64,000 bases of DNA, from positions 434,001 through 498,000 of the forward strand of contig JAHGAU010000022.1 in assembly GCA_019925105.1 (NCBI GenBank). The letters are read 5' to 3'. Below, one piece after another: positions 1-13,259 of the stretch (within the stretch, counting starts at the first letter, position 1; the number at the start of each line of letters is the position of its first letter). The notes under the pieces are model-generated. The model was not told where the DNA came from. It worked only from the letters and a program-made list of their open reading frames with translations, and did no database searches. The translations under genes were made by a program, and so were the position numbers. This DNA is from Niebla homalea (taxonomy: Eukaryota; Ascomycota; Lecanoromycetes; Lecanorales; Ramalinaceae).

Positions 1-1340
1 AAAGTAACCTTTATCTTAGTATTAAAGTTTAAAATCTTTATACCGCCGATTAAGGTTTTATTGGATTAAATAGTTACTTAAATAAAATTAAAAAGATATA
101 TATACCCAGCTACGATAATAGGAAACAGGCGGATCCGCCAGAATCTTAATAAGCTTAAAGTTAAAAAGAATAAATTAAAGATATTTATCTCCTTTCTTAT
201 TAAGGTAATGCAGGAATAAATTAAAAAAAAAATTAACCTTATTAATATCCCAGAAATTAACTTAAACGGATATAAACTCCTATTAAATATAAGAAAAACC
301 GAGATTAAAAGGATTTAAAAAGTAAAGGTTATAGCGATTACCTTATAAGTTATAATAAAGTAAATTAAGCGTTAACGGAGATATAAAGACTTTATACTTT
401 AAAATCGTTATTATTTAACTTTTAACGATAAAAAGATTATTAATAAGTATCTTTATTATTATAATATTATAAGGAAGGGTAATAACGTATTAATAATTTA
501 ATTCCGGACGGGTAAAAACGGTTTAACTTATTTCTTATTTATTATATATACCGGAGGTCGGATAAACGCCGGATATAAATACGGATAAAAAAATTAAAAC
601 GCTATATACGTCCTTATTTCTTATTTTTTATTTATAGAAATTAAGTTAAGACTTATTATAAAAATTAATATTTATAATTACCGTTAAATATTATTTATAA
701 AGTAAAATATCCAGGTAACCGTTAAATTTATAATATTTACCGGATTATTATTATAGTTTAATTTTATTATAAAGATAAATAAGGTTATTAAAAACCTTAT
801 AAAGAAAATTTATTATAGGTTAAGGAAAAAAAAGAGGAGCGGAAACCGGTTACGTTAATTATATAAACCGGAAAGCATTTTCTATAGTTATAAGGATATA
901 ATAATAAATACTTATTAAAAGTCTTTAAAAGAGTTAATAACGATAATAATATAAGAAAAATATATATTAAGCACGTAAGTATTAATAAGGATATTTAAAG
1001 GTATTATATAAGGTTAAAGCAATATAAATATATAAAGGAACGGAAGAATAATAAGCTTAAGGATAGCTTTTATAAGGATATAATTATAATATTACGGATT
1101 TTCTTAAGGGAGTTAAAATATAAAAAGTATATAAATAAATTATTACTCTTTAAACGGCTATTAATATCCTTTACCTTAAAGGATAAAGGGTAGAGGCCTG
1201 GTAAACGCCGGTTTTTGCCTTAACGTTATAAGTATCAGGTTTTTGCGGTTATTAATAAAGCTAAAAGGCCGCGTATTAAGGAACGCCGGAATTAGCTTAA
1301 TTAGACCCGTAGTATAAATCAATCAATCAATCAATCAATA
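1..1340 (+). mobile_element. LINE fragment L1, Tad1-like, 3' part
   Basis: This is the 3' part of a non-LTR retrotransposon whose upstream part lies outside the window. It aligns by eye with the reverse complement of the internal LINE at 9178-14188, from about 10500 downward. The degraded reading frame near the start (IPPIKVLLD around 45-70) resembles the segment after RT in Tad1-clade ORF2. A weaker RNase H-like stretch (YTGGR near 550) follows. The 3' UTR contains GGAACGCCGG and ends in an AATC-repeat tail at 1316-1340. In-frame TAA and TAG codons throughout reflect RIP. Family assignment rests on ORF1 of the related copy at 14171. Confidence 0.8.
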
Positions 1341-3015
1341 ATAAACTTAAGTAAATTTATAATAAAACTGGATACCAGTATTAAAATCCTTAATCTTTAA
1401 GTAAATAAAAAGCTTAATTAAAAAGATTATATAGAAAAAGTTTAAAAGAAAATAACTTTATAGGAAAAAGGTTTTATTTATCTCGCCGTATTAATATAAA
1501 AAGTTACGTTATAAAAGGCCCGGATTATTTATTAAACCGTAATAAAGTTAACTATAATATATATTACGGTTATTTAATATATACTTAAGGGTATTCCGGG
1601 ACATAAAAAAAAAGTTTATTTAAATATTATAGAAAGTCTAAAACCGGTATTTAAAAATAATTAACGGTATCTATAAAGTAACCTTTATCCCGGTATTAAA
1701 GTTTAAAGTTTTTATATCGTTAATTAAAGTCTTATTAAATTAAATAATCACTTAAATAAAATTAAAGAAATATATATATTTAATTATAATAATAAGAAAC
1801 GGGCGGATCCGTTAGAATCTTAATAAGTTTTAAATTAAAAAAAGTAAATTAAAGATATTTATTCCCTTTTTTATTAAGATAAAGTAAGAATAAATTAAAA
1901 AGGAAGTTAATTTTATTAATATCCCGGAAATTAGTTTAAACGGGTATAAATTTCCGTTAAATATAAAAAAGATTAAGATTAAAAGGATTTAAAGAGTAAA
2001 AATTATAACGATCGCCTTATAAATTACAATAAAATAAATTAAACGTTAACGGAAATATAAAGATTTTATATTTTAAAATTATTATTATTTAATTTTTAAC
2101 GATAAAAAGATTATTAATAAATATCTCCGTTATTATAATATTATAAGAAAAAGTAATAACGTATTAATAATTTAACTCCGGACGGATAAGAACGGTTTAA
2201 TTTACTTCTTATTTATTATATATATCGGAGGTTGGATAAACGCCGGATATAAATACGGATAAAAAAAAAATAAAACGTTATATATATTTTTATTTCTTAT
2301 TTTTTATTTACGGAGGTTAATTTAAGACTTATTATAAAAGTTAATACTTATAATTACCGTTAAATATTATTTATAAAATAAAATATACGGGTAATTATTA
2401 AATTTTTAATATTTACCAGATTTTTATTATAGTTCAATTTTATTATAAAAATAAATAAAATTATTAAAGACCTTATAAAGAAGGTTTATTACTGGCTAAA
2501 AAAGAAAAGGATAAACGGAAACCGGTTACGTTAATTATATAAACCGGAAAGCATCTTTTATAGCCGTAAGGATATAATAATAAACGTTTATCAAAAATCC
2601 TTAAAGGAGTTAATAATGATAATAATATAAAAGGGGTATATATTAAACGCGTAAGTATTAATAAAGATATTTAAAAATATTACGTAAAGTTAAAACAATA
2701 TAAATATATAAAGGAATAAAAGAATAACGAGCTTAAAAATAACCTTTATAAGGATACGGTTATAATATTATAGAATTTCTTAGAGGAATTAAAATATAAA
2801 AAGTATATAAATAGATTATTATTCTTTAAAAAGCCGTTAATATCCTTTATTTTAAGGGATAAAGGGCAAAAACCTGGTAAACGCCGGTTTTTACCTTAAC
2901 GTTATAAATATCAGGGTTTTACGGTTACCAGTAAGGCCAAAAGGCCGCGTATTAAGGAACGCCGGAATTAACTTAATTAAATCCGTAGTATAAATCAATC
3001 AATCAATCAATCAAT
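1341..3015 (+). mobile_element. LINE fragment L2, 5'-truncated Tad1-like
   Basis: A second 3' end of the same LINE family begins directly after the AATC tail of L1. Its first bases match the internal LINE near 10855, inside the RT C-terminal region, so about two thirds of the element is missing at the 5' end, as expected from incomplete reverse transcription. It repeats the L1 sequence with different RIP changes and ends with the shared 3' UTR and an AATC tail at 2993-3015. No open frame of useful length remains. Confidence 0.8.
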
Positions 3016-3732
3016 ATTTATTATTTATAGAGCTTAAAATAAAATTAACTAAAAAAATTAAAATAAATAATTACCGTAAAATACTCTTTATAAAACGAAA
3101 TATCCGGGCGGCTATAAGGTTTATAATATTTATAGGTTTATTTCTTTAATTTAACTTTACCGGTAAAATAAATAAAGTCACTAAAAACCTTATAAAGAAG
3201 GCCCGCTACCGGCTACGAAGGAAAAGGAAGGGTAAATATTAATTACGGTAATAATATAAATTAAAAAGCATTTTCTATAGCTAAAAAATACGATAATAAA
3301 CGCTTATTAAAAGCCCTTAAAAAAGACGGCCGTAATAATAAGGTAAAAAGGTAATTATAATTAAGATAATAATAACGTACGTACCGGTAAAAGTATTTAA
3401 AGGTATTACTTAAAATAATAATATAAAGCGGACCCATAGGGAGTTAGAAAAGCCGTAAATTTAAAGATAACCCTTAAAAGGAGTCGGTTATAATATTAAA
3501 GGTTTTCTTTAAAATAATATATATATAAATAGATTATTACTCTTTAAATAACCGTAAATACTTTTTACCCTTTAAGACGGGAGCGGAGGTTAAATAAATA
3601 CCGGTTTTTAATTTGAACGTTACAGATATCAGGTTTTACGGTTATTAGTAAGGCCTAAAGGCCGACTGTTAAGGAACGCCGGAATTAGCCTAGCTAGATC
3701 CGTAGTATAAATCAATCAATTAATCAATCAAT
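3016..3732 (+). mobile_element. LINE fragment L3, short 5'-truncated copy
   Basis: This third LINE 3' end, about 0.7 kb, follows the tail of L2. Its start corresponds to about 2304 in L2. It is more diverged from L1 and L2 than they are from each other, but keeps GGAACGCCGG and an AATC-repeat tail (3709-3732, one unit altered to AATT). Past the tail the sequence aligns with Copia D (compare 31550 onward), so L3 is inserted in D0. The matching 5' target duplication would lie outside the window. Confidence 0.75.
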
Positions 3733-5937
3733 ATTTAACTAAAAATATATTTACTTTTATTACTTATATCTTTAATACCGGCTATATAGATTATATCGTC
3801 AATAATAATAATCATATATTTATTTATAAAGAGCTTCTCCTTAAACCTATTATTATTAAAGGCTTTTCTAAGAGGAAGAATATTATTTATATTAAAGTCA
3901 TTAAAATCCTATATTAATTTAATAAAAATATCCGTAATTCAATTTTTTATAATATCCTTTTTATCCTTATAATATTTTAATTTTATTAATCCCGGATAGC
4001 TATAATAAACCGGTTATCCTTTTAAGTAAAATAACGATTTAAAAGATTTAAGTATATTTATTAACCGTAGCGGTATTTTTTATAATACTTTTATTAACGG
4101 TTTCTTATCTCCTTAACATCAATATTAAAGTTATTAATAATTTAATACCTATAACCTTATATATTATTCCCATGAATTAAAAAGCTTTAAAATATTAAAA
4201 TAAAGTAATAAGGTATATAAAAAAGTAAAATATTAAGCTTTTACCGGAAACGGTAATCGATATTAATTTCTTTAACCTATTAAATCTATTAAAGGACTAT
4301 AAGTATATTATTTATATAAAGATATGAATAAAGCTTAAAATAAGTAAAAATTATATTAAATTTAATATTTATTAAAACGAGTTTATATATTCTGACTTAA
4401 TTAACTTTATTAATAATATAAAAGCCGATTATAAGTGGATCGTTATTTTTACTAAAGACGTTATTAAGGTCGTTTATATAATTTTATTATTAAACTCTTT
4501 ATATAAAATGGTTCTTAAGGCTTTTTAAGGCTATATAAAAAGGATCTATTATTTAAACCGCTTTATCCGTTATTTATATACCGATAATAATAATATATAT
4601 AGCGGCTTTTAATTTAATAACTAACGGTACGTTAAAGGGATTCAGGAAGAGTTTACGGTATTTTATAACCTTTAATAAAACGGTATTTCTGAATAAATGG
4701 GTTAAATCCTTATTACCCGGGTTTATATAATATTATTAAATAATAACCTACCGCGTATTCTTATTATTAAACTTATTATTATAACGGCCTTTATATATAA
4801 TGTAATATTTTATGAATACTTACAACGTATTAAATTAAGTGAAAAATGTTAAAAAACCCGATTAATCTTTTATTAGGAAAGTTAAACGATACGGTATATA
4901 TTAAAAGCATAAGCTTTTAAATATAAATTAAAATAAAGTTCTAAATTAAAGTTGTTAAAGGACGTTTTATTGGTTTTAAGGGTTATTACGTTTATAAAAT
5001 ACTTATATTAAATACCCGGGTTTAACGTTATAATTACGTTAAATAATTAAAGGATAAGGCCATTTAATTTAAATGTAAAGTTAATAATCTTTTACCGGTT
5101 TATTACTTAATACCGAAATAAAAGGAGATATTTACTATAGATTTCATATATCTTAATAAGAAAGAAAATATAAATGATAAACCGGCTATTATTATTATAT
5201 AAGGCTTTTATATTATAAACTTTACGGATAAAACGACTAATATTATTATTAAGGATATAATTAAACATGTATCCGATAAATAACTTAAACCCCGTATAAC
5301 CTTAAAATTTATAATCGTTAAGGAAAACTTTAATAAAAATAATTTATTTATTTTATTTTTATTTACTTTTAATAATAATATTATGAAGGAATCTCCGGGT
5401 ATATATATCTTTATACACTTGGACTTAAGCTTACGTAATCCCTATAATTTAATTTTATATTATTACCCGTCTTTAAAAGAACTTATTAAATCTTTAAATT
5501 TATTTACTTAAGTTTATATAGTTAAGATATAACCTTTAAGCTATCGGTATAACCGGGACTTTAATTATTAAGCCGCCGGCTTTTAATTAACGCTTATATA
5601 TTTTATAATTACGATCCTCATAAATTATATTGAACTTATAACTTATATATAAGTTATAAAGGATATATACCGTAAAAGTAAGTGGGAGCTCGTTACAGAA
5701 AATAAAGTTAAGTCCTTAAAGAAGAATAAAACCTAGGTCTTAATAAATCCACCTTCCGGTATTAACGTGTTAAATAATAAATGGGTTTATAAGTATAAAC
5801 GTGGATTAAACGGTCTATATTACCCGGTATAAGGTTAAATAAATGATCTATAGATTTTAATAAAAGGAAGGCTTAGATTTCTTCGATATTTTTATAATAG
5901 TTATTAAGTTTATAAGCTATAAAACCCTCTTTATTAT
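3733..5937 (+). pseudogene. Copia D0 pol relic, part 1: PR, IN, start of RT
   Basis: This is the outermost readable Ty1/Copia element, colinear with D at 31550-33756. The protease is near 3760-3900. The integrase core is near 4380-4830: a YSDL motif near 4393, YTDN near 4577, and a Q-N-G-x-S-E-like segment near 4680 reading NGISE after RIP. The RT start is near 5735-5937, with NNKWVYKYKRG readable. Stops interrupt all domains. The frame is cut within RT, in the stretch after the KWVYK and SYKALF-like motifs, by the MULE at 5938, and resumes at 48383. The left end is buried under the LINE chain. It is a dead element with no predicted function. Confidence 0.85.
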
Positions 5938-6086
5938 GAGTCCGCCTACACGTACACCCTTTTTGTCTGCATATACACCGTCAATTTATCTGCATATACA
6001 CCGTCGAATTATCTGCATATACACCCCTTTTTTAGCGGGTACATTGAGTAATTCCCGAGGTATTTCTAAGTATAGTGGGAGAACTT
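5938..6086 (+). repeat. MULE left terminal inverted repeat
   Basis: This TIR is about 149 bp and pairs with 48251-48374. It contains three spaced copies of TCTGCATATACACC (5966, 5989 and 6012), against two related copies in the right TIR, so the arms differ by one unit of about 23 bp. The region keeps many CpA dinucleotides and is clearly less RIP-damaged than the interior. A further related motif (TCTGCATACATACCCC) lies at 6119. Subterminal repeats of this kind are typical transposase binding sites; that role is inferred. Confidence 0.9.
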
Positions 6087-6162
6087 GTTGGTAAAGTTTA
6101 AACAACGCGTCCCCCGTATCTGCATACATACCCCTATTACTACCACCACTATTACCAGCACT

Positions 6163-6910
6163 ATGGATCTTACATTACCTCTTAATAATATAATTAATAC
6201 GTTTAAAGATTACCTTATTCGTTAAGTATAAAAAAATTTTAATTATAATTATATTATAGTTATAACTCGCTTAAAGAAGAACCCCAAGTACGGTATTAAG
6301 AGGAAGATCTGGCTCCGGTATAATTATAACAGTAAGATCTTTATAGCTTATAGTTAAAAGCGTATATACGGAGGCTTATAGTTAAATAAGTATTTATTTG
6401 AAGTGACCTTATAATGTACTATAATAGCTACTTAAGTAAGTAATTAAGCTTTTAAAGTTAAGGACGTTATATATAACTATATATTTACCCTTCCCGTAGC
6501 TTATTTATTACTTTAAGCTTTAATTATAATTCCGGAAGTTATAAAGCGTATAGCCGCAGAAACGAAAATAAGTTTAACGCCGTTAAAGATAATAGATCGG
6601 CTTTATAATAATGAAGATTAAAAAAATCCGTCCTTTATTAATAAGGATATTAAGAATTAAAAGTAAGTAATTTATTACCGTACCTTTAACTTTAATATAT
6701 TTATATAAGTACTTTTACAGTTTTTATAGGTTAATAATAAATAGATTTAATATTTTAAAGAGACGAATAAGTATATTACGTATCTTTTTTTCTTTAAACC
6801 GTTTATTTATCTTTTTATAAAGTAATTTTAAAGTATAATTTTAATAGATTATACTTATAAAATTAATAAATATAAGATATTATTATTAATAATTATGGGT
6901 ATTATAAATC
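6163..6910 (+). pseudogene. MULE transposase, part 1 (FAR1-like domain, first catalytic Asp)
   Basis: A likely start ATG is at 6163. A basic stretch (KKNPKYGIKRKIWL, near 6265-6310) is followed by a C/Y-rich module whose later parts read LFEVTL (6388) and YNYIFTLP (6475), resembling the C-P-F-x-V and H-N-H parts of FAR1/WRKY-GCM1-type DNA-binding domains of fungal MULEs with Cys and His codons changed by RIP. LIDYTYKINKYK near 6837-6872 matches the conserved first-aspartate block of MULE transposases. Stops from RIP interrupt the frame. The reading continues at 17514 once Copia A1 and its aaatc duplication are removed. Confidence 0.85.
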
Positions 6911-7130
6911 TGTCAGCCTGGGTGCAGGCATGGTGGTGGTGTTGTATGGAGTGTTATTGAGCCGCCATGCGAGCGGTGCCAAGACACTATTATAGCGCGT
7001 ATAGATATTATTACCTGGCCGTATATCGCATATTACCCGGGTATTTTATATAGATAATATTATGCTTCCTAAATAAATTAAATATAATCTATATATATAT
7101 TATTTTTCTTAAGCGTTTATACGTTTAATA
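6911..7130 (+). repeat. Copia A1 5' LTR
   Basis: This LTR is 220 bp. The first ~110 bp (TGTCAGCCTGGGTGCAGG onward) keep their G and C, while the rest is RIP-degraded, so the terminal CTGACA has become TTTAATA. It matches the 3' LTR at 17293-17513 and both A2 LTRs. A core with CCTGGCCGTATATCG and CCCGGGTATTTTATATAGA, containing a TATA-like stretch at about 7046, is shared with the A' LTRs and may hold the promoter; that role is inferred. Confidence 0.92.
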
Positions 7131-7143
7131 GTTATAAGCCCGG
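7131..7143 (+). other. Primer binding site, tRNA-iMet anticodon arm
   Basis: GTTATAAGCCCGG abuts the 5' LTR with no spacer. Its complement matches the anticodon stem-loop of initiator tRNA-Met (CCGGGCTCATAAC) except for one base at the anticodon, a difference RIP would produce. Use of an initiator tRNA-Met half-molecule is known for Drosophila copia. Confidence 0.8.
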
Positions 7144-9177
7144 TATTATATATTATTACGGTTATTTATTTATTAATTAATTTAAAAACGTAATTAATTA
7201 TTTAAAAAAGGCTTAAATCGAATCCTTAAGGTTAATATATTATATATAAATCAAAAATAAAGAAGGAACCAAAGAGTATAATAAGTTTATTACTTATTAT
7301 TCCTTTATACCCTTAAGATAAGCTTATATAAAGCTAAGCTTATTACCTTAAAAGATTAAGACTTATAGCTTACCGTTATTAAAGGTAAAACTATTAAGTA
7401 TTACGTTTAAGAGCTTATTAACCCCGCTTTTATAATTAAATTAATAAGCTTAAATAAGTTATTAAAACCAATATAACCCGTTATTATAACGGATAAAACG
7501 GTTAATATTAAAGTATTAATAGCTTATAAAAACGATATATAAGTATAGAAGCCAGAATTATAAAAATAAAAAGAACAATACGTATTTTTCATTAAAATTA
7601 ATAACTTTATATTCTTTATAGTTAATAAGGCGAATTTCATTTACTTTAAGGATATAAATTATTACCTATAGAATTACCTATATATTCTTAAAATTAAGCT
7701 TATACCTTTAGATTCCGTACGCTTTTTAATGGTAAAGAAAAAATACTATAAAATTATAATAGGACCTAATTCTCGTTAAAATATTAAAGCATAACTTAAT
7801 AAGTATATTTATATATTTATAAAAGTTAAAAGTAATAATATCCTTAAAGCACTTAATAAGAAACGGGTATACCGTAATTTTATTAACGTAATTAAGAAAT
7901 AGGCTCCTATATTAATATAGCTTTATGAATTTAACATAAATAATCTAACCGATTTCTTAATCGTTCTTATTAATCTCGAGGAGCAATTTCAAAATTATAT
8001 ACGGTATAATAATATAAAGAAATCGAGTCCGTTTTACTTAATTTTTATTCTTAATGAAAATCAAAATAATATTAAAAAAGATAATAAGCCTATATTTAAG
8101 GGTAAAAGTATTAAGTTAAGAGAATGCCTTTATAATATTAAATATTAATTTAATAAGTGCGATTACCTACGTATATACCGATCTGGTTAACTTATTAACT
8201 TTAAACTTAATCTTATATTTAAGAAATAAGTAAATAATAAGCTTAAGGATATTAAAACGAAAAAGAGAGTTAATTAAATTCTTAAGAAATTTAAAAACTT
8301 TAAATCCAAATAAAATAATTTATTTATACCGGTTTAAAATAATAATAATAACTTTAATATATTTAATATAAGATAAGAGTCTTATATATTATAATTATTA
8401 TAGATTTTAAATTATAGCTTAAGTTTTTATATTTATAATAAAACGATAAAAGATCGTTTTATTAAAAAGATAAATAAAAAAACGATATTATTATTACTGG
8501 TAATAATAACCTTAAAGTTATTACTTATAGAAAAATTAAGGTAAATATCGATACCCTTAAAGGTAATAGTTTTATTACATTTTATAACGTTATATATATA
8601 CCTGACTTTATAGTTAACGTCGTATCTAATATCATTTTTATAGATAAGGATATTTATTTTAATACCAAACGTTAACCTTTATAACAATGGATAAACAAGA
8701 ATACTAGTTAAAAGGATCGGTAAATATTACGTACTTAAAGATAATATTAAATAAGTCGATACCATATTTATAACCGGTAAACCCATCGTTAAATTAATAA
8801 CTATAAATTAATAATACCAGCTCCTTATATACGCTGCTAACGAAGCAATTTAATACCTTTAATAAGTAGCTAAGGGGATAAAGATTACTAATAATATTAA
8901 AGCCTTAAATATAAATAATTATAAGAACTATATTTTATTAAAAGCTTACCGGATTATATTAAGATTTATATATAAAGTAAAAATATTAATAAAGTTTTTC
9001 TTTTGAATTATTTATAATTTTATATAGATAAATATAGCGATAAACCGAGATTAATAAGTATTATATATCGTTTACTCTAAATATAATTTTTAAATAATAT
9101 ATACTTATAAATATAAGTTTAAAATAATAAATATCCTACGGAAGGTTATTAAAATGATTAAAATATAATATTATTAT
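7144..9177 (+). pseudogene. Copia A1 gag, protease and start of integrase (relic)
   Basis: The gag-like frame runs to about 8390 without a securely recognised domain; the stretch near 8120-8175 (C-L-Y ... K-C-D-Y) may be a damaged zinc knuckle. Protease lies near 8395-8690: a W-I-L-N-Y start corresponding to WILDSG-type motifs, and VIYIPDFIVNVVS resembling the V-x-Y-V-P-x-x-x-x-N-L-L-S motif of Copia proteases. The start of integrase follows from about 8810. The frame is broken at 9178 by the LINE and resumes at 14202. Many TAA/TAG codons are present. Confidence 0.75.
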
Positions 9178-9329
9178 TAATTGATTAATTAATTGATTTA
9201 TACTACGGGTCTAGCTAAGCTAATTCCGGCGTTCCTTAATACGCGGCCTTTTGGCCTTACTGGTAACCGTAAAAACCTGATACTTATAACGTTAAGGCAA
9301 AAACCGGCATTTACCAGGCCTCCACCCTT

Positions 9330-12300
9330 TATCCCCTAAGGTAAAAAATGTTAATAACTGTTTAGAAAGTGGTAATTTATTTATATATTTCCTATGTTTT
9401 AACTCCCCTAAGAAAATCCGTAATATTATAATTATATCCTTATAAAGGCTATCCTTAAGCTTATTATTCTTCCGTTCTTTTATATATCTATATTATTTTA
9501 ACCTTATATAATACCTTTAAATATCCTTATTAATATTTATGCGCTTATTATATACCTTTCTTATATTATTATTGCCGTTAACTCCTTTAAAGACTTTTAA
9601 TAAACGTTTATTATTATATTTTTATAACTATAAAAAATGCTTTCCGGTTTATATAATTAATATAATTAATTTTTACTCCTCTTTTTTTTCCTTAACCGAT
9701 AACGGGCTTTCTTTATAAGGTTTTTAATAACTTTATTTATTTTTATAACGAGGTTAAACTATAATAATAATCTAGTGGATATTATAAACTTAACGGCTAC
9801 CCAGATGCTTTACTTTATAAATAATATTTAACGGTAATTATAAATATTAACTTTTATAATAAGTTTTAACTTAATTTCCGTAAATAAAAGATAAAAAATA
9901 AAAATATATACGGTATCTTACTTCCTTTATCCGTATTTATATCCGGTATTTATCCGACCCTTAATATATATAATAAATAAAAAGTAAATTAAACCGTTTT
10001 TACCCGTCCGGAATTAAATTATTAATACGTTATTATCCTTTTTTATAATATTATAACGGTAAAAATACTTATTAATAATCTTTTTATTATTGAGAACTAA
10101 GTAATAATAACCTTAAAGTATAAAGTCCTTATACTTTTATTAACGCTTAATTTATTTTATCGTAGCTTATAAGGTAATCGCTATAGTTTTTATTCTTTAA
10201 ATCCTTTTAATCTTGGTTTTTTTTACGTTTAACGGGAATTTATACCCGCTTAAATTAACCTCCGGGATACTGGTAAGGTTAATTTCCTTCTTAGTTTTTT
10301 TTTTACTTTATCTTAATAAGAAAGGAGATAAGTATTTTTAATTTATTCTTTTTAACTTTAAGCTTATTAAGATTCTGGCGGATCCGCCCGTTTCTTATTA
10401 TTATAGCTAAGTATATATATTTTTTTAATTTTATTTAAGCGATTATTTAATTTAATAAAACTTTAATTAACGGTATAAAAATTTTAAACTTTAATACCGG
10501 GATTAAGGTTACTTTATAAATATTATTAACCATTTTTAAATACCGATTCTAGACTTTCTATAATATCTGGATAAACTCTTTTTATATTCCGGAGTACCCT
10601 TAAGTATATATTAAATAGCCGCAGTATATATTATAGCTGGCTTTATTATAACCTAATAAATAGTCCGGGCTTTTTATAACGTAGCTCCCTATATTAATAC
10701 GGCGAGATAGATAAAGCCCCTTTTTTATAAAGTTATTTTCTTTTAAATTTTTCTTATATAATCTTTTTAATCGAGCTTTTTATTTACTTAAAAGCTAAGG
10801 ACTTTAATACTGGTATCCGGCTTTATTATAACTTTACTTAGGTCTATTATAATTATTATATCGTATAACCTTAAATTCTTAATTATATAAATGAATTCGT
10901 ACTTATATAGTATAAATTAAGCTTTATAAATTTTTATTTATTAAAAATAAACTTTATAGGTTTATTTTAGTTTTAAATAGTTTATCCGTATAAAGATATT
11001 ATAGGTTAAGAGATAAACGTCGTTAATAAAGCTTTTAACTTAGACCTTTTATCTTAATTTAACGAGCTCCTTTATTAAAAAACCGTTAAAGAATAAAAAT
11101 AATATAAAAGAAATAAGCGATCTTTAAGGAATCCTTATTATAGCGGGCTTTATTAAATTTATTTTTTATCTTAAATTAATTAATATAGCTTAATTACTTA
11201 GGAAACTTTTTATTTATTTAATTAAGAAGGGTAATATCCTTTTCTTTTTTTAAGTTATATAATAACTTTTAATAATTTACTTTATTAAAGGTACTTATAA
11301 TATTAAGAAAAAGAAGACTCGTAATATACTTTTTCCCGTAACCTTATACCGTATATACGTTATCGATTAATCTTTTAAGGATTATTTTTATTAATTTATT
11401 TCTCTTTACTTTTATTTATTAATCGGAAAGAAGTCTATAGTTCTTTATATAATCGTTAAGGATCTTTATTATTACCGTTTTTAAGGCTTTCCTTAGCGTA
11501 TATAAGAGTATAATAAGTTTATAAAACTTTACCTTAAAATAATCCGGCTTAATAAACTTCTTAAAAATAATTATCTTTATTTCCTTAAACTTACGTAAAT
11601 AATAGTTAACGTTAAAGTATATTTAAAAGAAATAAGTAAAGACCTTTTTAAATAATAAAATTATTATTACTAAGAATCTATTAAGAATCTTATTTAGTCC
11701 CGGGGCTTTATCCTTCTTTAATTTATTAATCGTTTTAATTATTATATCTTATATTATTATTTTATTTATTAATACGGGGTTAGGGTATATAATACCGTCG
11801 ATATCGTTTAAATTAACTTTTAACGGAGAAAAGAAAAATATTCCTTTAAAGGTTTTAATTTTCCCGTTAAAGATATTAATTAATATATTATTAAGTCTCT
11901 TAAAAAGCGGGAATTTAAGGATAAGCTTTAATTTTCTACTTTATTTTTTATTATACTTTATTAGCTTTTAAATACTATAAAGTAAAACCGTTAAGTTATA
12001 TATTATAGATTAAAAGTATATTTACTTAACTTTCTTAATAGTTTTTCCTTTTTTTCTTAAGTAACTTTTAATTAATTAAGTATCTTTTAATTCTTATATT
12101 TAAAAGTTTACTTAATTAATTTTTTCGCTTTTATAGTTATAGTCGTATACTTTTTATTTTAATAAGTTTTAACTCTTTAAAAGGGTTTTATTATCGGGAT
12201 AATCTTATTGATTATTTCGTTTAATACTTTTATTATTTACTTTATAAAAAGGTCGATTTAATCTTTATTATTTAATTAAAGGAGGTCCGCGAATTGTGCC

Positions 12301-13250
12301 ATTATCTTTTCCGTTTTTATATAAATTTTTACTTTCTTAACCGTTTTTTACGTTTTCCTTACCGGTAATAATAAGGTTATATTAACGGTTTAATCTAAAA
12401 TTATTTATATCGGTATATAATCCGAACTATATTTTAAGTCCTTTTATAGCCTATATATTATAACTATATCAGCAACCCTTTCCGTATTAAAAACTAGATT
12501 AATTATCGTTTTAAACTTATAACTCTTTTATATAATAATCCCTTATAATATTAATAATAAAAAGTTAATTTAAGCGGTAATTATTAATAAATTATCCGAT
12601 TTAACGTAATTTATCGTATATTTTTCTTTATTCTATATATAGTAATATAAATTAAAGTCTTTAAGTAATATATATTTACTTAAAGTAATTAAGACCTTTT
12701 TAAGTAATGGTATTATAAAAGGTTTTTCCTTATTAACCGGCGGCGGGTTATACGTATTATAAATATTAAAATCGTTTTTTAAGTCCTTTTCCTTCGTAAT
12801 ACGGAATATATAAAGGTTTCTATTATAATAAATAATATCTTAATTATTTACGTTAAGTTACTTATTTATAAAGAAGTATATTTTAATTATTTTATTTTTT
12901 TTAAAGATTAAATAAAACTCTTTCCTTAAGTTAATAAATAAATATATATATAAGCTATATAATAATTCCTATATTATTATAATATCGATATCCTTAACTT
13001 CTTTAAACTTAAATATCGGTATTATTATTTTAGTTTTTTCGTTATGGATATTATATTATATTACTTTTAAAAACGTTAATATATTATTTATTAATCTTTA
13101 TAAGGGCTCCCTTTTTTATACCCGCTTAAATTATAGACCTTTTATTAAAGCCGAATATTTTCTAACCTGATACCTTCCCGGCTACTATTAAAAACGTAAG
13201 ATAACTAATTTTTAAGGTTAGGATTATAAAAAGCTTTCTTTTTTTCACCG
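9330..13250 (-). pseudogene. LINE ORF2 relic: endonuclease region, RT, RNase H-like
   Basis: The RT catalytic motif is readable on the minus strand near 11030-11010 as F-I-N-D-V-Y-L-L-T, the RIP-changed form of the F-V-D-D box typical of LINE RTs. The post-RT segment (IPPIKVLLD type) is near 10470, and the RNase H-like segment follows. An apurinic-type endonuclease is expected at about 13000-12200, but I cannot point to its catalytic residues. Limits are approximate and stops are frequent. Confidence 0.7.
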
Positions 13251-13259
13251 TTATTTACC

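Noticed and set aside
7131..7143. tRNA gene fragments at the GGTTATAAGCCCGG sites
   Set aside because: Only the anticodon-arm complement is present, always at an LTR edge; no acceptor, D or T arm surrounds it.
9178..9200. TTGATT repeats as a regulatory site
   Set aside because: They are the reverse complement of the AATC tail of the LINE and adjoin its target-site duplication.
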